This document shows positions 7,207 to 15,325 of a stretch of 64,000 bases of DNA, in pieces. The notes under the pieces are model-generated. The model worked only from the letters and a program-made list of their open reading frames with translations, was not told the origin of the DNA and did not search any database. The translations under genes and the position numbers were made by a program. How positions within the stretch are numbered: the first letter of the stretch is position 1; each line of letters begins with the position of its first letter. Where the stretch lies: assembly GCF_025950095.1 (NCBI RefSeq), contig NZ_JAPDDR010000007.1:62001-126000 (forward strand), written 5' to 3'. This DNA comes from Luteolibacter rhizosphaerae (GTDB taxonomy: Bacteria; Verrucomicrobiota; Verrucomicrobiia; Verrucomicrobiales; Akkermansiaceae).

Positions 7207-10200
7207 TCAGTAAACAGGCCTCCCATCGTCTGAGTCACTCTTTTCGGTGAAGCTAATTTCCTCACTATCAATGTTGAATGGGTCACCATAGAACATCAAC
7301 CATCCTGCAAAAGTTTTAGCATGTCCCACCAATCCTCGATTCTTAGAAAGATCAAAGTCAAAATCAAACTTATCTCCCACGTCGAATGAGCCGCTTGCGG
7401 TCCACTCCTTCTGGCCTGACGTCTCGGTGCGACAACATACAACCCCGCGCGCTTTGATATTAAAATGACCAACAGAATTATTTGCCCGATGAGAGAAAAA
7501 AGTTTTCTCGATATTGAAATTCTGACATCCCCCATTCCTTGTAATGTCCATCAAAATGGCAGGCATTCCAGCGAATTCCCTGACGGACCAAATTGGCAGC
7601 TCATCGTCTTCTGACCTGGTAACATGAATAACATCACCGTAAGAAAGAGTATAAGTAACGCCACGACCCTCAAGATAATGACGAAGAAATGCCCGGAGAA
7701 GATAATCCCCATCGTAAGCCCCAACTAGAGGTTCAAATAACCGACTGATCGGATCCCCACCCGGACCTACTCCTTGAGGCCTCGACTCATTAGTTCCCGA
7801 TAACCCTATATAGTCATACCGATTGGTTAAATCATTTTCCGCTACCCCATAGAGATTGACCCCTCCATTTTCCTCAATGGGATCCTTAGACAGCCATCTT
7901 CCCTGTTCAGATTGATAATAGCGATAGCCATAATAAAACAACCCGCTCTCAGGATCCCTATTCTTCGTCGAAAATCCATACTCACTTGGCCACACCCCTT
8001 CGCTCATCACCACATTGCCGAAAGCGTCGTATTCGCGACGAGCTGTCGGGGCTGTAGCGTTGCTCTTGGTCCACGCCACGATGTTCCCATTGCCGTCGTA
8101 GGACGGGCGTTCATACACCAGTCCGGACATCGTGGTCTGAAGCAGAAGTCCGCCCACGCCCCCGGCTCCTTGCAAGGAGCCGGAGAGATCCGTTCCCCAG
8201 GTGTAGCGGGTCAGCGCCGCGGCGGTGGAACCGGTGGCCGCGCTTGAGGAAGTTCCGGAGAACTCCGTGACCGGATTCCAGCCATCGTAGAGCCAGCGGC
8301 GGCTGTTCACGAAGGTCGGGCTGCCCGAGGTGCCACCTTTCCAGAGGTGGCGAGCGATGCGGTGACCCTGCCAGTCGTATTCAAAGACCAGCCTGGTGAA
8401 GCTCATGCCCGCGGTAACGGCCTTCGCGCTCGTCTCCATCTTGATCAAACGGTTCTCCGCGTCCCAAGTATATACCCATCTTCCCTCGTGGGTCGAGGTC
8501 GAAGTGTCATGACCGTCGCTCAAGAGGTTGCCATCGGCGTCGTAGGTCGGTGTCGTACTCGCCTTCGCAAACCAGAACCGGTCGCTCGATGAAGGTATGT
8601 TGGTGCTCCGCTTGGTCACGACCTCCTTCCAAACCGGTGCTGCGGCATTCGATACGGGCGAGAGCTCACTGTAGTAGATATCCCCGATCTCGCTGGTCGG
8701 CTCATTGTTCACCAAGATATCCCAAGCAGCATCAGCCCGGCCTATGGCGGTGCGGCTGCCGCCAGTCGTGACGGTGCCGTATTGATTGAGGGAATTCGGA
8801 GTGTAGGTGTGATCGCCCAGCACTCCGGAAGCAGAGCTAAGACGGTTGCCGATTCCATCGTAGCTGTAACTCGTGCCGAGAGGCGGCACCAGGGTGCCGG
8901 TGGAGGTCTTCCGCGTGGACGAGACCACCTCGGAGCGGTCGTTGTAGCCATATTCCCAGCTCGATCCGTCCTGGAAGGTGTTCTTCACCCTCCGCCCGAG
9001 GCTGTCGTAGCGGTAGGCGTGGGTCGTGAGTTGCGCGGTGCTACTCCCGAGGCGCTGGCTGCGGATGCCGGTCAAGCGGTTCCGGATGTCATGGCTGCGG
9101 GATTCACGGAACCACGAGGTCCCGGTCGTGGGGATGCCCGTCTTGTTCTCCACCGTCGCGATCAGGGAGGAGTCCGGGTGATAGGTATAGATCGCGCTTT
9201 GCACCCCGTTCCCCACGAGACCGTCCTGAACATTTCCCAAGCGCCCGGCAGCATCGAACTCGTAGGTAATCTGCCTGAGGTAGGTGTAGCCCGAGCTGGT
9301 CGTCGCTCCGGTCTCCCGGAAGCCGGGGGAGCGACCGGCACTATCGAGATCCGTGTAGTGGATGCCGCGACCGGGAAGATACTTGTGGATGGTGAGACCG
9401 GAGCCGGTGGCGCCGCTGTAGTAACGGGAGCGCAGATCCTGCTTGCCGGGCATGTAGGTCATCACCTCCGAGCCAAGGCCGGTCTGGGTAACATTCCCGG
9501 GTCGGCCCAGGCGGTCGTAGGCGCCCAAGGTGACATCGGGCGTGCTATCGGAGTAGTTGATCCCCGTGAGGTCCCCAAAACCATTATAAGTGTAATCGGT
9601 CGTGACCCCGCGTGCCCAGGTCCTGCGTTCGATCTTGCCGGAGGAGTAGTAGGTGTAGGTCACGGCCTGATTGGCCGCATCCTTCTTCGACAGGAGCAGA
9701 CCGGTACCATCCTGATAGATCCACTCGGTCGGGTCGGAGGTCGTGGAATCCCGCCAAGTGAACATCTTCTTCTTCGCACCGTAGACGTCGTACTCGTAGG
9801 TGACCTTGTAAGTGGCTGTTCCGGCTTCTTCGGTCACTTCCCCGCGAGGAGAATAGGCGAAAGTTCTGGTGCCGCCCTGGGGATCGGTGATGCTCTGGAT
9901 CTTCCCGGAAGCCACGTGGGACGCCGGGTAGTAGCGGTAGGAGCTCGTCTTGTTGCCGTGGTCGGTCACGGACGCCAGGGAACCATCAGCGTGGTAGCCT
10001 TGGACGGTGATCTCCCCGCGCGGGGAAACCGATTTCACCAAGCGGCCGAGCCCGTCGTAGAAGTAGGTGGTGGCATTGGTGGCATCCCTACCCCGGCTCG
10101 AAACCGTCAAGCCGTTGATGTTGGTGGCGACCTGCGTGTTGGTAACTCCGGTGATCGTCTCAGTAGCCACACGACTTTTGTTTGCCCGGTTGATGGTGAC

Positions 10201-13200
10201 CACGATCGTGGTGGTTTTGCCGTTGGGAGCGATCCGAACCGACTTGGCGGCGTTTCCTTCGGGTTCCCCGTGCAAGCACTCCTTTGAGATCGTCGTCACC
10301 GCCGTCGCCGAAGAGTTTGCCCCATCATACTGCTTCGAACTCGATACCGACCACCAGAAGCCACCTTCGTAGGAATAGTAGCGTTGCGTCTCGGCGACCC
10401 GGTCCATGCTGTTCGTGGTAAGGCTGGTGCCGGAGTCGGCAGGATCATCGCGACCCGCAAGAACCAGCGAGGAGCCTATGCCGTATTGATATAATGTGGT
10501 TCCATCCGGGGCGGCCACCGAGGTGAGCAGCGAGAGTCCGGGTTCGTAGGCATGTGAGGTAAAGACCTCTCCGGTCCCTGTAGGGCTGGGAGTGGTGATC
10601 TTGACCGTTCGTCCCGCCCAATCCTTCTCGGTAATCCGATAGCGGGGGGAACTCACGAGATCACCGATGGAAACCTTGGTCGTCATGTTTCCTGTCGAGA
10701 GCACTGCGTACTCATAGGCTTCATCCACCACCGAAGTGCCGGAGATCGCGATCAGTCTTCCATCGAAGCGTCTGGTTTCGACTCGGGTAAGCCCTCCCGG
10801 CAGCACCACTGACTCGTTCCGGCCTCCATTGGGATAGGTGTAGGTGGTCCTCGCACCATTTGGGGCAACACTGGTGACGAGCCTCCCGGCCAAATCGTAG
10901 GTCTGTGAAGTGCTGATCGCGAGTCCTCCTCCGGACTGGGTGAGAACGGTGTTTCTGCCGGAGTAGATATACGAAGAGACCCGGTCCGGCTGGGCGTAGG
11001 TCCCCGTGATTCCAATCGTGGTTACGGAACTCACCCGCCCGATCAGATCGGTGAGAGTAACGGTTTCAATCCCGTGCTCGTCCCACTCATGGGTTTCCGT
11101 CCCCGAGGTCTGGTAGATGTGGCGGACGGTCCGGCCGTCTTTCTTCTCGATGGATTCCCTCACGGAACCATCCAGCCAAAGCGTGGGATACTCGTAAGTG
11201 CTGGTGGTGGCCAAAGACCAATTGGAACTGGCGTCGTAGATCCATAGCTCGCGCCGATGTAACCGGCCCTTGAGATCGGAGATCGAGACCAGCTTGGTCG
11301 ATTCCAAGGGGGTCAGGCCGCCTTCAAGAATCTCGACATCCGTTCGCCGGACATGATTCGCCGAGGTACCCGTGCCGGTAGTGTCCACGGTAAAGCTACC
11401 CGTGCCAGCGTTATAGGCTCCCATCTCGTAACCACTGATTGTACCGGAGCCCAAGTCGTCCACCGATGCGCACGTGGAGCCGGACCAAGGAAAACCGGGG
11501 ACCTTGTAGGTGTAGTAGCTGGTGTAACCTGCGTCACTGGCAGCCGCATAGGTGTCTTCCGCCGTTCCATCCAGCTCGGATGAATCCGGCAACCATGAAG
11601 TAGGTATCCCCGCATCCGACAGGATATCGGTTAGAGCGATCACCGGAAAGGGTTCCGTGGCGGTGGACTTCCGAATGGTAATCAGCTTCGAGGTGCCAGG
11701 TAGGGTCGTGATCCGACTCTCCTCCTCATACCCGTTGGGGCCGAAGTCCTCGGAGTAGAGGATTGTGGTGCTCTCGGAATTGAGAGCGTTCGCGTTGTCC
11801 GGGAGCCAAGGTTCCTCGGGGCCGGGTGTGGTGGGGCTATTCTCCCATGGGCGAAGGATCTGCTTTTGCAGACCTTTCCAGTCCGGCTCCGCCTCGCTCT
11901 CGTTCCCGGTGTAATAATGATAATGAACCCACGATTCATCCGGTTTGATGATCGTTTGGACTTTCCCGAAGAAATACTGATGGGGAATATATGTGGTCTG
12001 CAGTGAGGTCTCGGCATCGATAAATTCGTTGTTACTCAGCAGAAACTCACGCGAACCCGTGACAACCCCTGCCTCCCTCCGGACCTGATAAAGGTAAGTC
12101 TTTATCGACTTGGAATAGAGCACGCCGTCGCGGTTCTCGACCACGGTATCAATCCGGTGCCAAACCTCGTCTTCTTCGATCCAAGCGAAAACGGAGGTAA
12201 CTTCGGTCGTCCGCAGGCCATTCTCTTCGATGATCCGGTAGCTCTGTCCGTCGCTCCCGGTCGAGACCATATCGCGGGTGTAGGTCGTGCCGCGCATCCC
12301 CATGGTGATGGTGCGGACACCGCCCAGATGATCTCCCGAGACCGCCGCAATCGGAAGATACTTTACCGTCTTGTAGGGCAGCGCTCCGGAATTGATCGTA
12401 TACAGGGTGGACGGGTGAACCGGTGCCGCGAAATCGTTTATCTTGTAATAGCGGAGTTCCGTCCCTCCTCCGGAGACCGGATGAATATCGACCAATCCAG
12501 CGGCAGATGCGATCTGCTGCAACGCGCCTCCGCCATCCTCGACTTCTGCCAGAGTGCTATCCACCTCGGGATTCAAGAGATAGAGGTTCGAGGCAGACGC
12601 CAGACTCGGCGCAATCGGACCGGAGAGACCGATTGCTCCGACTTGGGTGCCCTGTCCGCCCGTGCCCAGATTGGTGGTGGAATAGAATGAAACCGGATTG
12701 ATCGAAGCGGGCTGGCCGCCTGTTCCCGGTGCCACGTCCTGTGAACCGGCAGGAATACCGGGAGTGCCGCCTCCGACCGAGGTGCCGCCGGATCCGTCAT
12801 CATCCGGTTCCTCGGTCTCTTCCTCGCTGGTCTCTTCGACGATGCGGACCTCGTAATCCACGGATTTCCCGTTGGAGAGCGCGAAGTTCAAGCCCTTGTT
12901 GATCGTATTGGATCTCGTCCACGGCCCGAATTCCGGTTCATCGGCGCGTCTGCTCCGGACCTCCAGCTTAACTCCGGAGCTGCAGCCTACCGGCGTCAGG
13001 GTGATTCTCATCGAACTCTCACAACCCGAAGGGAGCATATCCGAATTCGCCGTCGCTACTCCGGAGATCTTCGAACTCTTCCTCGCCTTCGCCACGACAT
13101 CCGGCGGCGTGGAAACCACATCGCCCGGATCCGGCCCGGGGACTGATTGGGTTGCACCTCCGGTGAGGGAGACGGCAAGACTGCCATTCTTGATCGCGGC

Positions 13201-13350
13201 GGAAGCGCGGAACTCGATCTCTACCAGCCCGGCATCCGTGCAAGAGGATCCGCCGCACTGGGCAAAAGTGGCGGCAGTATTCCCCATCAAGAGGAAGAAT
13301 GCGACTGCTGGTAAGCCCCAGACGCGAGCGAGTGACTTGGGAAGGGTCAT
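7207..13350 (-). CDS. Secreted Rhs/YD-repeat protein with variable C-terminal domain
   Basis: A 2047-residue protein. The ATG at 13350 starts a signal peptide (hydrophobic core LPAVAFFLLMG, likely cleavage after TATFA), so the longer upstream frame is rejected. A Ser/Gly/Thr-rich N-terminal region is followed by many YD repeats (for example YDGLGRLVKS and YEYDVYGAKK). The Rhs-associated core follows, GYRYYQSEQGRWLSKDPI then NLYGVAENDLTNRYD. After residue ~1852 comes a 195-residue tail unrelated to the core, encoded by A+T-richer DNA (about 7207-7794). Rhs proteins form a beta-cocoon enclosing a C-terminal toxin. The tail is Asp/Phe-rich near its end (FDVGDKFDFDFDLSK), and I recognise no toxin family. 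Export is by signal peptide, with no PAAR domain. It lies 44 bp downstream of the GH35 gene in the same orientation. Confidence 0.9.
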   Translation of the reverse strand: MTLPKSLARVWGLPAVAFFLLMGNTAATFAQCGGSSCTDAGLVEIEFRASAAIKNGSLAVSLTGGATQSVPGPDPGDVVSTPPDVVAKARKSSKISGVATANSDMLPSGCESSMRITLTPVGCSSGVKLEVRSRRADEPEFGPWTRSNTINKGLNFALSNGKSVDYEVRIVEETSEEETEEPDDDGSGGTSVGGGTPGIPAGSQDVAPGTGGQPASINPVSFYSTTNLGTGGQGTQVGAIGLSGPIAPSLASASNLYLLNPEVDSTLAEVEDGGGALQQIASAAGLVDIHPVSGGGTELRYYKINDFAAPVHPSTLYTINSGALPYKTVKYLPIAAVSGDHLGGVRTITMGMRGTTYTRDMVSTGSDGQSYRIIEENGLRTTEVTSVFAWIEEDEVWHRIDTVVENRDGVLYSKSIKTYLYQVRREAGVVTGSREFLLSNNEFIDAETSLQTTYIPHQYFFGKVQTIIKPDESWVHYHYYTGNESEAEPDWKGLQKQILRPWENSPTTPGPEEPWLPDNANALNSESTTILYSEDFGPNGYEEESRITTLPGTSKLITIRKSTATEPFPVIALTDILSDAGIPTSWLPDSSELDGTAEDTYAAASDAGYTSYYTYKVPGFPWSGSTCASVDDLGSGTISGYEMGAYNAGTGSFTVDTTGTGTSANHVRRTDVEILEGGLTPLESTKLVSISDLKGRLHRRELWIYDASSNWSLATTSTYEYPTLWLDGSVRESIEKKDGRTVRHIYQTSGTETHEWDEHGIETVTLTDLIGRVSSVTTIGITGTYAQPDRVSSYIYSGRNTVLTQSGGGLAISTSQTYDLAGRLVTSVAPNGARTTYTYPNGGRNESVVLPGGLTRVETRRFDGRLIAISGTSVVDEAYEYAVLSTGNMTTKVSIGDLVSSPRYRITEKDWAGRTVKITTPSPTGTGEVFTSHAYEPGLSLLTSVAAPDGTTLYQYGIGSSLVLAGRDDPADSGTSLTTNSMDRVAETQRYYSYEGGFWWSVSSSKQYDGANSSATAVTTISKECLHGEPEGNAAKSVRIAPNGKTTTIVVTINRANKSRVATETITGVTNTQVATNINGLTVSSRGRDATNATTYFYDGLGRLVKSVSPRGEITVQGYHADGSLASVTDHGNKTSSYRYYPASHVASGKIQSITDPQGGTRTFAYSPRGEVTEEAGTATYKVTYEYDVYGAKKKMFTWRDSTTSDPTEWIYQDGTGLLLSKKDAANQAVTYTYYSSGKIERRTWARGVTTDYTYNGFGDLTGINYSDSTPDVTLGAYDRLGRPGNVTQTGLGSEVMTYMPGKQDLRSRYYSGATGSGLTIHKYLPGRGIHYTDLDSAGRSPGFRETGATTSSGYTYLRQITYEFDAAGRLGNVQDGLVGNGVQSAIYTYHPDSSLIATVENKTGIPTTGTSWFRESRSHDIRNRLTGIRSQRLGSSTAQLTTHAYRYDSLGRRVKNTFQDGSSWEYGYNDRSEVVSSTRKTSTGTLVPPLGTSYSYDGIGNRLSSASGVLGDHTYTPNSLNQYGTVTTGGSRTAIGRADAAWDILVNNEPTSEIGDIYYSELSPVSNAAAPVWKEVVTKRSTNIPSSSDRFWFAKASTTPTYDADGNLLSDGHDTSTSTHEGRWVYTWDAENRLIKMETSAKAVTAGMSFTRLVFEYDWQGHRIARHLWKGGTSGSPTFVNSRRWLYDGWNPVTEFSGTSSSAATGSTAAALTRYTWGTDLSGSLQGAGGVGGLLLQTTMSGLVYERPSYDGNGNIVAWTKSNATAPTARREYDAFGNVVMSEGVWPSEYGFSTKNRDPESGLFYYGYRYYQSEQGRWLSKDPIEENGGVNLYGVAENDLTNRYDYIGLSGTNESRPQGVGPGGDPISRLFEPLVGAYDGDYLLRAFLRHYLEGRGVTYTLSYGDVIHVTRSEDDELPIWSVREFAGMPAILMDITRNGGCQNFNIEKTFFSHRANNSVGHFNIKARGVVCCRTETSGQKEWTASGSFDVGDKFDFDFDLSKNRGLVGHAKTFAGWLMFYGDPFNIDSEEISFTEKSDSDDGRPVY

Positions 13351-13394
13351 GGGATTAAATTCTTGAATTCTGAAAAGGGATAGATTCGCGATTC

Positions 13395-15299
13395 TTAGCG
13401 TCGCTTTGGCTTTGGTCTGTCGGCACGGCCTGCCCAGATCTGGTGGCCGACCGTCGGGATCCGGAGTTGCGGGGAGGGAAGCTCCAATTCGAGGAGAACC
13501 ACCTCGTTCTCGCCGTCCTTTGAAAGCCATGCCGCCGGCACGAAGATCGTGTTGCTGGGACCGGCGCTCCAGTAGCGGCCCAGGTTCCTGCCGTTCAGCC
13601 ACACCACGCCACGCCCGAAGCCCCGCATATCGAGCCAGGTATCGACCGGCGTGTCACAGCGGAAGCCTCCCTTCAGCAGAGAAATGCCGGAGGGGGCGGC
13701 CTCGCTCTCTGCAATCACCCGGTAGTCCACCTCGGGAGGGCGGTCTGCGGGAATCACGCGGTGCCCCAGATAGTCCGGCTTGGCACCCGCGATCTCAGGC
13801 AGGCTTTCCAGCCCCTTCCGCTCGCCATCCATGACGCCGAAGTTCGCCCTGCCCATGTTCTCCACCAGGAAATCGATCCGATGGGCACCCTCGCCCGCCT
13901 TGATCGCGATCGGCTGGCCCTCGGCCGACCGACCACCCGTGCCCAAAAGCGATCCATCCATCAGGACCGACACCCGGTCCTTGACGAGCGAAAGATCCAA
14001 GCTCGTCTCGAAGGGTCCGGACATCGCGGCACGATAGAGGATGAATCCGTTGGCCAGACCCGCATCCTCCATGGATGGCAAGGGTGATTCCGCGGCTTCG
14101 GGAGCAAGGGCCGCGAAGAGATCCCCGCGCTGCTTGAACTCGATGGCACCGATCCCACCGGCAGGCACGGAAGCAGGGACCTCGGGCAAGGTTTCGTCCT
14201 TCAGATGCTTTGCAATGATCTGGCGGAAAGCATGGTACTTCTCGGTGGGACGGCCTGATTCGTCCAGAGGTGCATCGTAGTCGTACCCACAGGTGGTGGG
14301 CCGATAGCGGCTCCCTTCCAAATTGGCACCGGTCCACATTCCCCGGGTGGTGCCGCCATGGAACATATAGAGGTTGAACGAAGCCTTTCTCTCCATCATC
14401 CAGGCCAAAGCCTCGGACTTTTCCTGGAGGTTTACCCGATGGTGAGGACGCTGCCATTGGTCGAACCAACCGACCCAGAACTCCGCGGTGAAGAGAGGTT
14501 GGTCCGGGGCTACCTTCTCCAACTGGCGGAAGGCATCGCCGGCATCCCGCCCGAAGTTCACCGCCTTCACCATTCCCTGCATCCCGCCCTTCTCCAAAGC
14601 CTCCGACATTGCCATGTCGCAGGTGAAGAGCATCCCGCTATATCCACCGCCCCTGAGGGCCGATTGAAGCTCCTGGAGATAAGCCTGGTCCGCGGCGAAG
14701 TTCGCGTACTCGTTCTCCAGTTGGACCATGATCACCGGCCCTCCCTTTGAGATCGAAAGAGGCTCGATCATCACCGCCATGCGCTTGAGCCACTCCTTGG
14801 CCGGCGCGAGGTACCTGGCGTCGGTGCTGCGAAGCTTCACTCCCTTCTCGGCAAGGATCCACGCGGGGATGCCACCGAGATCCCATTCGGCACAGACATA
14901 GGGGCCGGGCCTAACAATGGCCTTCATGCCCTCCTCGCCGCAGATCCGGATGAACTGCGCCACATCCTTCTCGCCACTGAAATGGAACTCGCCGGGTTTC
15001 GCCTCGTGGTAGTTCCAGAACACATAGGTGCAGATCGTGTTCAGGCCCATGGCCTTCGCCATCCGGATCCGGTTCCGCCACTCTGCTGCCGGCACCCGGC
15101 TGTAGTGGATCTCACCCGAGCGGATCTGGAAGGGCTTGCCATCGAGAAGAAACTGCTTCTGCCCCACCTCGAAGGACCCGGCCTCAACCGGAGCGATCGC
15201 TCCAAAAAACATTGAAGCCACGCACGATGATGCGAGCCAGGCCGGGCGAAGGACTTTCGCTGCCTCGGCAGCAATCCCGCGGATCAGGAGACCAATCAT
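13395..15299 (-). CDS. GH35 beta-galactosidase, exported
   Basis: A 634-residue protein of usual GH35 size. The ATG at 15299 is chosen because an N-terminal hydrophobic stretch (WLASSCVASMFFGAIAPVEA, residues 21-40) follows it and reads as a signal peptide. The TIM-barrel domain has the GH35 signatures GEIHYSRVP, RPGPYVCAEWDLGG, acid/base Glu197 in QLENEY, and nucleophile Glu273 in TAEFWVGWFD. C-terminal beta domains contain the VWLNGRNLGRYW motif of bacterial beta-galactosidases. It should release terminal beta-galactose from oligo- or polysaccharides in the periplasm or outside. It sits 26 bp after the RCC1 gene and 44 bp before the Rhs gene, suggesting co-transcription. Why a glycosidase sits with an Rhs protein is unclear. 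Confidence 0.92.
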   Translation of the reverse strand: MIGLLIRGIAAEAAKVLRPAWLASSCVASMFFGAIAPVEAGSFEVGQKQFLLDGKPFQIRSGEIHYSRVPAAEWRNRIRMAKAMGLNTICTYVFWNYHEAKPGEFHFSGEKDVAQFIRICGEEGMKAIVRPGPYVCAEWDLGGIPAWILAEKGVKLRSTDARYLAPAKEWLKRMAVMIEPLSISKGGPVIMVQLENEYANFAADQAYLQELQSALRGGGYSGMLFTCDMAMSEALEKGGMQGMVKAVNFGRDAGDAFRQLEKVAPDQPLFTAEFWVGWFDQWQRPHHRVNLQEKSEALAWMMERKASFNLYMFHGGTTRGMWTGANLEGSRYRPTTCGYDYDAPLDESGRPTEKYHAFRQIIAKHLKDETLPEVPASVPAGGIGAIEFKQRGDLFAALAPEAAESPLPSMEDAGLANGFILYRAAMSGPFETSLDLSLVKDRVSVLMDGSLLGTGGRSAEGQPIAIKAGEGAHRIDFLVENMGRANFGVMDGERKGLESLPEIAGAKPDYLGHRVIPADRPPEVDYRVIAESEAAPSGISLLKGGFRCDTPVDTWLDMRGFGRGVVWLNGRNLGRYWSAGPSNTIFVPAAWLSKDGENEVVLLELELPSPQLRIPTVGHQIWAGRADRPKPKRR

Positions 15300-15325
15300 G
15301 AGCTGGGCGAGTTCGGGCCGGGGAT

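Noticed and set aside
8782-10287. 501-residue plus-strand frame inside the Rhs gene
   Set aside because: Antisense to YD repeats; its Gly/Val/Arg-rich composition is the mirror of the real gene in G+C-rich DNA.
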